Positions 15,019 through 24,130 of a DNA stretch of 64,000 nt are shown piece after piece. How positions within the stretch are numbered: position 1 is the first letter of the stretch; each line of letters opens with the position of its first letter. Under the pieces are notes generated by a model. That model saw only the letters and a program-made list of their open reading frames with translations. It ran no database searches and was not told the origin of the DNA. Source of the stretch: Paraburkholderia sp. BL21I4N1 (GTDB taxonomy: Bacteria > Pseudomonadota > Gammaproteobacteria > Burkholderiales > Burkholderiaceae); the NCBI RefSeq assembly GCF_002973525.1, contig NZ_PVEN01000009.1, forward strand, positions 186,001-250,000. Direction: 5' to 3'. The position numbers and the translations under genes are program-made.

Positions 15019-16551
15019 ATGAACCAGAATGAAGCACGCCTGGGCGCGGCCGAAAGCGTTGTGCTTGAGCACGACAGCGTGTATGCCTCGCTGTGCAGCA
15101 GAATCAACCTCAAACCCGTCGCCGAGACACGCCCGCTCGAGGCGTTCCGCGACAGCGACATGCTTTCCGAAGCCTCGGCCGACGAGCGTATCGCACGCGG
15201 CATGAGCGCTTTTCTCGAACTCGTCGCGAAGTCGAGTCAGCCGGTCGAACGACTCGACAAGTCGCTGCTCGACTTTCATATCGGCCAGCTAGATCGCCAG
15301 ATCAGCCGGCAACTCGATGCGGTGATGCATAGCCCCGAGTTCCAGGCGCTCGAAGGGCGCTGGCGCGGCCTCAAGCTGCTTGTCTCGCGCACGGACTTCC
15401 GTCGCAATGCACGCGTCGAAGTGCTCGACGTGTCGAAGGAGGCGCTGCAGCGCGACTTCGAGGACACGCCGGAACTCATCCAGAGCGGCCTGTATCGCCT
15501 CACGTACATCGAGGAATACGACACGCCGGGCGGCCAGCCGGTCAGTGCGATGATCGGCGACTTCGAATTCGGCAACACGCCGATGGATATCGCCCTGTTG
15601 CGCAACATCTCGAAGGTCGCGGCGGCGGCGCACATGCCGTTCATCGGCTCGGTGGGCGCCGCGTTTTTCGGCAAAAAGTCGATGGAAGAGGTCGCTGCCA
15701 TCCAGGATATCGGCAACTACTTCGATCGCGCCGAGTACATCAAGTGGAAGAGCTTCCGCGACACGGACGACGCCCGCTATGTTGGCCTCACGATGCCGCG
15801 TGTGCTGGGCCGCCTGCCGTACGGCAAGGATACGGTGCCGGTGCGGGCCTTCAACTATGAAGAAGCGGTGAAGGGCCCGGACCATAACCGGTATCTGTGG
15901 GTCAACGCGTCGTTCGCGTTTGCCGCGAATATGACGCGTAGCTTCGTGAACAACGGCTGGTGCGTCCAGATTCGCGGCCCGCAGGCTGGCGGCAAGATCG
16001 AGGACCTGCCGCTCCACCTATATGATCTGGGTACCGGCGTTCAGCCGAAAATCCCGACCGAAGTGCTGATCCCGGAGACGCGTGAGTTCGAGTTCGCGAA
16101 TCTCGGCTTCATTCCGCTTTCGTTCTACAAGAACCATGACTTCGCGTGCTTCTTCTCGGCCAACTCGACACAGAAGCCCGCGCTGTACGAGACCAGGGAA
16201 GCGACGGCCAACAGCCGCATCAACGCGCGCCTGCCGTACATCTTTCTGCTTTCGCGCATCGCGCACTACCTGAAGCTGATCCAGCGCGAGAATATCGGCA
16301 CGACCAAAGACCGGCGTCTGCTCGAGCTTGAACTCAACAACTGGATCAAGGGACTCGTGACCGAGATGAAGGATCCGGGCGATGACCTGCAGGCCTCGCA
16401 TCCGCTGCGTGATGCAAGGGTGACGGTGGAGGATATCGAGGACAACCCGGGCTTCTTCCGCATCAAGCTCTTCATCGTCCCGCACTTCCAGGTCGAGGGC
16501 ATGGACATCGGCCTCTCGCTCGTGTCGCAGATGCCGAAGGCCAAAAATTAA
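15019..16551 (+). CDS. tssC: T6SS sheath large subunit TssC
   Basis: This 510-residue protein shows the TssC/VipB blocks: DRQISRQLDAVMHSPEFQALE, WRGLKLLVSRTDF, FVNNGWCVQIRGPQAGGKIEDLP, GFIPLSFYKNHDFACFFSANS and NWIKGLVTEMKDP. The C-terminal part includes the region recognised by TssH. The start was chosen at the ATG following AGGA at about 15009; an upstream open stretch would only add an unlikely leader. Full length, no defect seen. Confidence 0.96.
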   Translation: MNQNEARLGAAESVVLEHDSVYASLCSRINLKPVAETRPLEAFRDSDMLSEASADERIARGMSAFLELVAKSSQPVERLDKSLLDFHIGQLDRQISRQLDAVMHSPEFQALEGRWRGLKLLVSRTDFRRNARVEVLDVSKEALQRDFEDTPELIQSGLYRLTYIEEYDTPGGQPVSAMIGDFEFGNTPMDIALLRNISKVAAAAHMPFIGSVGAAFFGKKSMEEVAAIQDIGNYFDRAEYIKWKSFRDTDDARYVGLTMPRVLGRLPYGKDTVPVRAFNYEEAVKGPDHNRYLWVNASFAFAANMTRSFVNNGWCVQIRGPQAGGKIEDLPLHLYDLGTGVQPKIPTEVLIPETREFEFANLGFIPLSFYKNHDFACFFSANSTQKPALYETREATANSRINARLPYIFLLSRIAHYLKLIQRENIGTTKDRRLLELELNNWIKGLVTEMKDPGDDLQASHPLRDARVTVEDIEDNPGFFRIKLFIVPHFQVEGMDIGLSLVSQMPKAKN

Positions 16552-16722
16552 TCCGGGTTGGTCCGGCGTTGTTTGCCTGAGTCGCCGGGTGGCGGACGTC
16601 GCCCCGGCGCTGCCGTTTCCGGCTTTCTGATACAGCATGTCGAGGATGATTCACATGGCGATGTTTTTGCCGTCGCAGGTTCAGGCGCCCGGTCGGCGCG
16701 GCGCACGCTGGGCGGTGCGTTG

Positions 16723-17958
16723 ATGCTCTCCGGTTTGCTCAAGGCACTGTTTCCCTCACGCGACGCGGAACAGCTCACGCGCTCGCGTCTCGCGGCGTGG
16801 AGTGCATGGCTGCAGCCGCTGGACGGCGATCACGTCGTCGGGCGCGATCCGGGCTACGAAGAGGCCTTCTTCGCGCTCAGGGATGAGGCGTCGCGGCTGT
16901 CCGGCATCGACGACGCTTTGATCCTCCAATCGTGCGAGCAGTTGCTGAAGGAGACCGGCAAGGATCTGCGGGTCGCTGGCTATTACGCGGGCGCGCGGCT
17001 GAGGCAGGACGGGCCTGCCGGCTTCGCGGACGGGCTTGAACTGGTGGCCGCACTGGTCGACCGGTTTGGGGAGGCCGTTCTTCCGGCGCGCGCCGAGGCG
17101 AAGAAGGCCGCGCTTGAACTGCTGGCCACCGCGCGCACGGTCGAACTACTCGACCGCCGCGGTGAGTTTGCTCCCGCCGATCTCGAACGTGCGCTTGCCG
17201 CACTCGACGTGGTGCTCTCGCGCACGGCGAGGTGGCCTGAAGCGGCGCGCCCGAACCTGAAGCCGCTCATTACGCGGTTCGAACATCGGGAACAACCGGC
17301 CAGTAGCACGGTGGCCACATCGAACGTGTCTTCGTCCATGGGGGCAACGCCACCAACCAGTTCCATCGCCTCGACGCGCGATCTCCTTGATCAGGCGCGC
17401 ATCATGGCATCCTGGCTGCGCGATCAGGACAGCGGCTACCTGCCTTCCGCGCGGCTCGTACGCTGCATCCGGTGGGACACCCTGCACGAAGTGCCGCCGG
17501 CCGACAGCGCGTCGCACACACGTCTGGCGCCGCCGCGGGGCGAACTGCGTGTGCAGCTCAAGCGGCTTGTGCTGCAGAAACAATGGCATGAGCTGCTGGA
17601 GCGTGTGGAGGGCGCCTTCATGGAGGGTGTCAATCACCTCTGGTTTGACCTGCAGTACTTCCAGCACGTCGCACTCGATCACGTCGGCGTGCCTTATTGC
17701 GCCTGGCGCGAATTGCTGCGCGCGGACTTTGCGCTGTTCCTGGAGCGGCTGCCGGGTATCGAGCGGCTCACGTTCAACGACGGCACGCCGTTCGCTGACG
17801 ACACGACGCTCGAATGGATCGCCCGGCACGCGGTGGTGCGCGATCTCGAAGCGGGCGAGGCCATCGCGCCCCTGGCTGTTTCGGCGGATGCCGAAGGCGA
17901 TGGCGCGGGCGACTGGCCGGAGATCGAGGCGCAGGCCCGCGATCTGGTGAACCGCGAA
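16723..17958 (+). pseudogene. tssA: tssA, 5' part only (truncated by inversion)
   Basis: The plus strand encodes about 412 residues of a VasJ-type TssA. They include the N-terminal ImpA-like domain (WLQPLDGDHVVGRDPGYEEA, DALILQSCEQLLKETGKDLR) and much of the middle (HELLERVEGAFMEGVNHLWF). Homology stops at DWPEIEAQARDLVNRE near 17958. Beyond that the frame runs on to 18102 as Arg-rich sequence antisense to a tssF fragment. The expected continuation (GLEAAFAWLEGLPGMRTDR...) is on the minus strand at 18808-19150. TssA guides sheath assembly through its C-terminal oligomerisation domain, which is missing here. Whether the truncated product is made or active is unknown. Confidence 0.85.
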
Positions 17959-17966
17959 GCTTCGCG
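17953..17966. repeat. Perfect 14-bp palindrome at the inversion junction
   Basis: CGCGAAGCTTCGCG is exactly self-complementary. Its left half is the end of tssA-coding sequence on the plus strand. Its right half is the end of tssF-coding sequence on the minus strand, so the join of the two strands falls on the palindrome. Confidence 0.85.
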
Positions 17967-18811
17967 ATGTCGAGCCCACAGAGGTCAACGAACAGGAATT
18001 GCTCCCGGAACGCGAAATATTCGAGCAACAATTCGTACCCACCGAAACCGTCCTCCGCGCAAGGTCGCAACCGGTCCTGCCGGCCGAAACCTGCCGCCGT
18101 GATGGTCACGCTCGCGAGCGCCGCGGCGTCACCGCCGCGCACTTCCGGAACGCACCATGCGACCGACTCGGCTTCGCGTGTGAGCGCGAGATGCATCGCC
18201 AGCGCCGTCGGCAGCTCGGCATTGAGATACAGGCGCAGGCGCGAGAAGTCGAGACGCGCTCGTTCGGCCGATGGATCCACTTCAAAGCCGAGCCGGATCA
18301 CCGAGCGCCCATCGCGCCGCACGGCCGGCCCGGCATGCGTGATGGACAGCGGCTGCAGCGTGACGGCCTGCGTGGTGCGATACCGGCATTCGACCGTAGT
18401 CGGCCGGTCCTCGCCCGAACCTGCCGGTGGCGCGACGGAGACGGGCGTTGCGAGCACACGAACGCCCGGGGCTACAACGGTGGTCTGCGGGAGCGCGTGC
18501 GGAATCAGCTCCACGATCGAGAGCGACGGCATTGCGCGCAGGTAATGCGGCCAGAGCAGACTTACAAGGCCTTCCGTGAGTTCGGGTCGTTCGTCGTCGA
18601 GCGCCTGCTGCAGCCGTCCCGCGAGGAACCCAAAGCCCTCCTTCAGACGCTCGACCCAGGGATCGCGATCGATGACCCGATCGGGATTGAGCGTACGCGC
18701 CCGGTCGGGATGCGCCGTCGCGAATTCCCTGCCGGACTCACGCAGATACCGCATCTGGGTGTCAAAGTGGCGCAGGAGGGGATCGTCGCTATCCATCGAT
18801 ATGCCTTTCAT
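17959..18811 (-). pseudogene. tssF homologue, 5' half only, inverted
   Basis: On the minus strand about 284 residues of a TssF (VasA/ImpG) family protein can be read: DPLLRHFDTQMRYLRESG, FGFLAGRLQQALDDERPELT, LWPHYLRAMPSLSIVEL, CRYRTTQAVTLQPLSI and LLLEYFAFREQFLFVDLCG. Homology ends at LDIAKL, where the antisense of tssA begins. The ATG at 18811 overlaps the stop of the tssA 3' fragment (ATGA); a second ATG at 18796 has AAAGG before it. The fragment differs clearly from the intact tssF at 30048, so it is an older paralogue, not a recent copy. The remaining half is not found in the window. Confidence 0.85.
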
Positions 18812-19150
18812 GCGAAAGCCAGCGCACGAGCCGGATCCAGCACCGTCAGTTCAGCCTGTAGTTCGGCAATACGGCGCGCGAGTGCGGGCTTGTCCGCGTC
18901 CTTACGGTGGTTCGCCGCCTTCAACACGCGAACCAGTTGCTGCCGGATTTCGAAAACCAGTGCCGGCTCCCAGCGGGTTATGGGAAGTGTTCGTGCCAGC
19001 AAATCCAGTTCGCCGAGCAGTGCGAGTGCCATGTCGGCTCGTCCCGCATGATCGGCAAGACGCGCCATCATCAGCCGCTGCAGAAAGCGGTGACGGTCCG
19101 TTCTCATTCCGGGCAGTCCCTCAAGCCAGGCGAATGCGGCCTCCAGCCCC
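18808..19150 (-). pseudogene. tssA: tssA, 3' part, inverted
   Basis: The minus strand encodes GLEAAFAWLEGLPGMRTDRH, FLQRLMMARLADHAGRADMA and ITRWEPALVFEIRQQLVRVL, ending in LDPARALAFA. This is the C-terminal domain of a VasJ-type TssA. It joins logically to the 5' part at 16723-17958: both sides show an Arg-Glu at the break. Homology starts close to 19150; sequence upstream of it on the minus strand (to 19233) is unrelated. It still overlaps the following tssF fragment by ATGA, preserving the old tssA-tssF operon junction. Confidence 0.82.
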
Positions 19151-19154
19151 TCCC

Positions 19155-19190
19155 GCCGAACTGCTCGTGCCGGACGGGCGCAAGCGATGA
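19155..19190 (+). other. Possible C-terminal remnant of a lost gene
   Basis: Immediately beyond the right inversion junction the plus strand reads A-E-L-L-V-P-D-G-R-K-R-stop. In the ancestral order this is where the end of the disrupted tssF, or a following tssG, would be. The stretch is too short to assign and may be chance. Confidence 0.2.
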
Positions 19191-19352
19191 ATAACGATCC
19201 ACACACAAGCATTAAAAAATAGTGAGATGACAAATCAGATCATGGGCATCGTTATAATGCTTCGACATACTTAGTAATTTTGTTGGTGGCCTTTGTGCTC
19301 CTGCTGATCGGGTAGGAGTCGCCGTTCCTGTGTACAACCTCACCATTCAACA
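19191..19352 (+). promoter_or_regulatory. AT-rich leader of vgrG with TATAAT box
   Basis: This short AT-rich stretch separates the rearranged tssA/tssF fragments from vgrG. TATAAT occurs at 19253-19258, but no good -35 lies 16-18 bases upstream. It may give the vgrG cassette its own promoter, independent of tssB-tssC. Confidence 0.35.
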
Positions 19353-21710
19353 GTGGCCATGCGGACCATTCAGGATATCGTCAAGCTTCCAGGCGCGATC
19401 GTCACGCAGCCTTTCCACCTCGAGATTGCAACGGTCGAGTCGCCGCTGTCCGTCCTCGACTTTGAATCGACTGAGGAGATGAACAAGCCGTATCTGGTCA
19501 GGATCACGGTGACGTCAAAGAACAGGCATATTGACGGCGCGGCCTGTGTCGGCAGGCCAGCGGTCTTCACGATCGACGAGCACGCTTCGGTGCAGTCGTT
19601 GCCCGGTCTGGTCGAACCCACACAGGCGACCGCGCGCACCTTGCATGGCACAGTGACGCAGTGGACGCGGGTGAAGATCAGCCGCGACGAAGCGACTTAC
19701 CGGGCGGACCTCAGGCCGAGGCTGGCGCTGCTCGAGGAAGTCCACGATTCGGGCGTGTTCCTGGATCGCTCGCTGCCCGAACTGCTCACGGATCTGATCG
19801 TCGATCGCGACCTGTTCGAATCCTACGACCTTGATCTCCAGCTCGAAGGTCTGGACGACAAGGTCGAGCAGACCGTCATGTACGAAGAGACGGTGGCGAA
19901 CTGCATTGACCGTCATTGCCGTCGCAAGGGGGCGTTTTACTACTTCACGCAGGCGGACAGGCAGGATGGGCCGCAGCGTGAGACGATGGTCGTCGGCAAT
20001 ACGCCCCGCGCGTACAGGCGCGCGCTTGAAGTGCCGCTGCTGCCGAATTCGGGGCTTGTGAGCTGGCACGAAGCGATTCTCGAACTCGAGGTCGAGCGCA
20101 AGCTGGTGCCTCAGGTCGTGCGTGAATGGGACCGCAATCACCGGGTCCCGGACGATCCGCTGCTGGTCGAGTCGTCCGTGGCCACTGACGACCGCTCGGT
20201 GTTCGGCAGCGTGAACCGCAGCAACGAACACTTCCACTCCGTCGAGGAAGGGCAGGCGCTTGCCGATGCGCGGCGTGACGAATTGATTACGCGGCAGACG
20301 CAGATCAGGGGCAAGAGCAACGTGCTGGGCATGATGCCGGGCACGGTGGTGCATCTGACCAACGACACGATCCCCGAGGCGCCCCACGGTTTCGTGATCA
20401 CGAAGCTCGTGACAAGGGGCAGCCGCAAGGATTCGGTGACCAATACGTTCGAGGCGATTCCTGCCCATCTCACGTACCGTCCTGAATACATTCCCGCGAA
20501 GCATTGGCGGTGGGTCAGCGGCACGCTGATCGGCACGATCGAATCGGGCGACGACGAGCCCTACGCGTGGCTGGACGAATACGGCCGCTACCGCGTGAAG
20601 TTCCAGTTTGCGCGACGCACCGGCAAGCGCGGCATGAACAGCATGCCGTTGCGGCTTTTGCGGACCTCGGCGTCGTACCAGGGTGGCCTGCATTCGCCGC
20701 TGCTCCCGCAGACCGAAGTCCGTATACAGGGGACCAACGCTGATATCGACAGGCTCTATATAGCCGGAGCCCTTCATGACTCTGCGCGGACAGATCTCGT
20801 GCACGGCAAGGAAGGCTGGTACAGCCGCGCTGTCTGGCGTTCGCCCCTGCTTGGCAACAAAATCCGCTTCGAGGACCTGAAGGAGCACGAGGGCATCAAG
20901 ATCGGAACGGTCTTTGCGAAATCGTCGGTCTCGCTCGGTTATCTCGTCGACGGCGAGAAGAAGAAAAGAGGCGAAGGGGTTGAAATCGGGACGCAGGCGT
21001 GGGCCACCATGCACGGACCCAAAGGCGTTTTTCTTTCGGCCGATCCGTGGACGCCGAACGCTCCCCATCTGGAGATGCCTGCGGCGATCAAGGAATTGCA
21101 GACGGCTCTTCAGCGGGTTGCGGCCCTTGCCAATGCAACGGTGCAGGCAAATGCGGAACCGGCAGACAGAGCCACGCAACAATCCCTGCTGGATGTGATG
21201 AACCAACTCAAGGATGCGGGACTGCTTGCCAGTGCGCCGGCCGGCATTGCACTCGTGACACCGAAATCGATCCAGCAGGCGGCGGGCGAGAACCTGATCG
21301 TGAATGCCGGACAGCACGCCGACGTCAGCGTGCTCAAGCGCATCACGATTGTGGCCGGCGAACTCATCTCACTGTGTGCGCACAAGTTTGGGCTCAAGAT
21401 ATTCGCCGCGAAGGGCAAAGTGGAGATTGCGGCACAGAGCGATGCGATGAGTCTGGTTTCCTCAAAGCAGATGCAGCTTGCAAGTGCAGATGAAGACGTA
21501 TTGGTGGTGGCTCGGAAAAAGATCGTCCTGGCCAGTGGCGGTGCCGCGCTGAAGATCGAAGACGGCACATTCGAATTCATCGGCCCGGGCGCTTTCAGGA
21601 TCAAGGCCGGCTCATTCGTATTCCAGGGCCCCGGCAACGTCGATCCTCAGTTGCCAATACTGCCGAAAAGCAAACTCACGTCGCCGGACGACTACTCACT
21701 TTCGCGATAG
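19353..21710 (+). CDS. vgrG: T6SS spike protein VgrG (TssI) with DUF2345 domain
   Basis: About 785 residues. The N-terminal gp27-like part (about 15-380) contains EETVANCIDRHCRRKGAFYY. The OB/gp5-like part has GDDEPYAWLDEYGRYRVKFQF and the conserved end of the VgrG core. A DUF2345-type beta-helix extension (about 620-760) follows, with NAGQHADVSVLKRITIVAG and RKKIVLASGGAALKI. Trimers form the puncturing spike and carry effectors, often through this C-terminal extension. The start is a GTG at 19353 or ATG at 19359; no clear ribosome site is visible. The effector gene begins 6 bases after its stop, which suggests they act as a pair. Confidence 0.93.
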   Translation: MAMRTIQDIVKLPGAIVTQPFHLEIATVESPLSVLDFESTEEMNKPYLVRITVTSKNRHIDGAACVGRPAVFTIDEHASVQSLPGLVEPTQATARTLHGTVTQWTRVKISRDEATYRADLRPRLALLEEVHDSGVFLDRSLPELLTDLIVDRDLFESYDLDLQLEGLDDKVEQTVMYEETVANCIDRHCRRKGAFYYFTQADRQDGPQRETMVVGNTPRAYRRALEVPLLPNSGLVSWHEAILELEVERKLVPQVVREWDRNHRVPDDPLLVESSVATDDRSVFGSVNRSNEHFHSVEEGQALADARRDELITRQTQIRGKSNVLGMMPGTVVHLTNDTIPEAPHGFVITKLVTRGSRKDSVTNTFEAIPAHLTYRPEYIPAKHWRWVSGTLIGTIESGDDEPYAWLDEYGRYRVKFQFARRTGKRGMNSMPLRLLRTSASYQGGLHSPLLPQTEVRIQGTNADIDRLYIAGALHDSARTDLVHGKEGWYSRAVWRSPLLGNKIRFEDLKEHEGIKIGTVFAKSSVSLGYLVDGEKKKRGEGVEIGTQAWATMHGPKGVFLSADPWTPNAPHLEMPAAIKELQTALQRVAALANATVQANAEPADRATQQSLLDVMNQLKDAGLLASAPAGIALVTPKSIQQAAGENLIVNAGQHADVSVLKRITIVAGELISLCAHKFGLKIFAAKGKVEIAAQSDAMSLVSSKQMQLASADEDVLVVARKKIVLASGGAALKIEDGTFEFIGPGAFRIKAGSFVFQGPGNVDPQLPILPKSKLTSPDDYSLSR

Positions 21711-21715
21711 GAACC

Positions 21716-24130
21716 ATGATTATCAGCCCACCTTTTCTCCCGCAGATTCAGGTTCCTGCAAATTCAACGGCAGAAGATCCGCTGATGGATGAAATCGACA
21801 AGTGGATCGACCATGGCGGCCGGTATCCGATCGCGTTCGATCGCCGCTGGCATACCGGGCTGCACCTTCGTCCTTCGAATAGAACCGTGCCTGTGCACGC
21901 GATTGCCGATGGAGAGGTGGTCGCATATCGTGTATGTAGTGATCCACTGCCGGACAGCTTCGATAACAAGAATACAAATGGCGGGTTCGTACTTCTCAAG
22001 CATGCAACTGAGACCGGCGAGGGGCGGAGTCTCATATTTTATTCGTTGTACATGCACCTGCTGGACAACACTGGGATTACGCAGACCGGCATTCATCCGC
22101 CTGCCGCAAACCAGGTTCACGGCATGGCAGACTGGTTGCGACAGCCAACTGGTGGCCCCATGTCCGGCGGGAATAAAAAAGTACTGAGAAAGGATGTCCT
22201 TGGCTATGTGGGGCGATGCCAGGACGGTCCATGGCACTTGCATTTTGAGATTTTCACGACCGGTACAGACTTCAACAAGTACTTTGGCATGACGCAACCT
22301 GGCCAGATCGGTATCGCGACGCCGAGCGGCAACGACTGTTGGGGGCATAGCTACTACTTCGTTCCGGCGGGGCAGACGTTTTTGCCGCAACCGCCCGGCG
22401 TCGATGCGCATGGTTACCTGCACGGAATTGCTTTTCCTCGTAAACAGGGCGGCCAAAGCGCTCAATCGTTGTACGTGGAAATGTATTTCTACAAGGGAGA
22501 CAAGTATACGAATGTGTGGAGCGTGGCGAGCGACGGTTCCCGTACCTTGCTCACCGTAGACAAGCCCGACTGCGAGACGAACTTCGAACTCGACATGTTC
22601 AAGCGGGCGACCGCGCTCTATGCGGGATGCGCAAGCGACGGCTACGAATTGCTCCGTTTCGGCAGGGTCATCTCGCACTCGCAAACTGCGGCATCGTCGA
22701 GCGGACAGACACCTCCTCCGGTCGCGCCCGAGCTACTGGGCAATCCGCATCCCTTATCGGCTTCAAATCCTTTAGCAACATGGCACTGTATCCAGTTTGC
22801 CACCGGTCAATACGGTTACATCGATGCAAACCGGCCGGTCATCCAAAAACTGTCCGATGCTGATTTTCCGTTCTTCAGGGGGTGGAAGAAGATTCAGGCA
22901 TCGACAGATGGGCTGTTCGATCAGCATGGTCTATGGGATCTGGAGAAGCTCAAAGCACTTGTGTGTGCGTCAATCGGCGGCGTGAGTAGCCCGGGCACAC
23001 TCGCGCCAGCCATCTCGCAAACGCCCCAGCAACAAGGCGCGGCGATGGAGCAGTACCTGAGTGATCCCCACAACAAGGCCGTTCAGGAGCTGCTGCAGGG
23101 ATTTATCTGCGAGGCGCCGAGCGAGTGGGATCGGACGAATACCGATGACCGATACCGGCATCTCCTTGATGCGGGTGAGCACTTCGAAGGCAACCAGCGC
23201 GCGTACGAACAATTCAAATCGTTCGTCGGCGATCTCCAGTTCTGGGACAAAACGAGCTTGCGCCCTGGTGACAAAGTATGGTTCTTCCATCCGCTTGCAT
23301 TTATTCGCCATTTCAGACGGTGCCCGTGGCTAACGCTAAAGGAGCAGGCTCAGTTGCTTCCGCGCCAATCCATCGCGGACGCGGGCGGGAACATACCTTG
23401 GAATATCAGCAAGAGAAGATTTTCTGAAGGCGCGAGCAGTCAGAACGGCACTTTCCCAGCAAATATTTGGGTTTCCCTGAACAAAATGTGGGTGAAGTAC
23501 GGCTTTGTGAGCAGCCTTCGGCGATCTCATTTTTTGGGGCAGGTATTTAAGGAAACGGGGGCATTCAACTACGCCAGCGAATGGGGAGATGCTGAGTACT
23601 TTCGAAAGATGTACGAGGTCTATACAACCACGGAAGCTGCGTCGGACTTTGATCACAAGCGTCCGTGGTTGCAGACCATGGGATTTTTGCAAGGAAGAGA
23701 CCGTCCGACATACATTGCGCAGCGACCGGGGGAAATTCGCCATAAAGCTGAGTCGAATGGAAACGTTATCTCTGGAGACGGAGCACGGTTTAGAGGGCGC
23801 GGGCTAATCCACCTCACCTGGAGAAACGGCTACCGGGACTACGGATCGTTTTGTGGGCGAGATTTTGAGAGTGATCCGAATCCGGAGTTGCTTCAGAACG
23901 ACGCAAACGTTGCGGCAGATTCTGCAGGGTACTTCTGGGTGATGAAACGAATCAATCGGAAAGCGGATCATGGATCTGATAATGCGGACGTTCTCGCTTG
24001 CTTCCGCTTGGTTGGGGGCGCGGGAGGATTGGCAGCACGACAGCAATTCTTTCGGTACACCTATTTCATGCTGAACGATAGCCCGACCATGCCAGCAGAT
24101 TCGCAACTTGCAGTGCAAGTGGAGGTATGA
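21716..24130 (+). CDS. Candidate T6SS peptidoglycan-hydrolase effector: M23-like plus GH19-like domains
   Basis: This 804-residue protein has no signal peptide. Residues about 30-185 look like an M23/LytM endopeptidase: HTGLH (46-50, His where LytM has the zinc-binding Asp), PVHAIADGEVVAYRV, YMHL (His114) and HLHFEIF (174-180, the HxH motif). Residues about 190-580 are a long linker of unknown fold. Residues about 590-790 resemble GH19 chitinase/lysozyme: FKETGAF with Glu613 as likely acid, SEWGDAEYF, GDGARFRGRGLIHLTWRNGY and ADSAGYFW. Together these could cut both peptide cross-links and glycan of a target wall. AGGA precedes the ATG right after vgrG, and a secreted small protein overlaps its stop. 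Effector status is inferred from context. Confidence 0.8.
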   Translation: MIISPPFLPQIQVPANSTAEDPLMDEIDKWIDHGGRYPIAFDRRWHTGLHLRPSNRTVPVHAIADGEVVAYRVCSDPLPDSFDNKNTNGGFVLLKHATETGEGRSLIFYSLYMHLLDNTGITQTGIHPPAANQVHGMADWLRQPTGGPMSGGNKKVLRKDVLGYVGRCQDGPWHLHFEIFTTGTDFNKYFGMTQPGQIGIATPSGNDCWGHSYYFVPAGQTFLPQPPGVDAHGYLHGIAFPRKQGGQSAQSLYVEMYFYKGDKYTNVWSVASDGSRTLLTVDKPDCETNFELDMFKRATALYAGCASDGYELLRFGRVISHSQTAASSSGQTPPPVAPELLGNPHPLSASNPLATWHCIQFATGQYGYIDANRPVIQKLSDADFPFFRGWKKIQASTDGLFDQHGLWDLEKLKALVCASIGGVSSPGTLAPAISQTPQQQGAAMEQYLSDPHNKAVQELLQGFICEAPSEWDRTNTDDRYRHLLDAGEHFEGNQRAYEQFKSFVGDLQFWDKTSLRPGDKVWFFHPLAFIRHFRRCPWLTLKEQAQLLPRQSIADAGGNIPWNISKRRFSEGASSQNGTFPANIWVSLNKMWVKYGFVSSLRRSHFLGQVFKETGAFNYASEWGDAEYFRKMYEVYTTTEAASDFDHKRPWLQTMGFLQGRDRPTYIAQRPGEIRHKAESNGNVISGDGARFRGRGLIHLTWRNGYRDYGSFCGRDFESDPNPELLQNDANVAADSAGYFWVMKRINRKADHGSDNADVLACFRLVGGAGGLAARQQFFRYTYFMLNDSPTMPADSQLAVQVEV

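Noticed and set aside
17959-18102. Continuation of tssA on the plus strand past the palindrome
   Set aside because: The open frame continues, but the residues are Arg-rich and non-homologous because they are antisense to tssF-coding sequence.
19151-19233. Minus-strand start with a signal-peptide-like stretch before the tssA 3' part
   Set aside because: The hydrophobic leader reads through the vgrG leader region and joins the tssA fragment by chance; it is not a conserved part of TssA.
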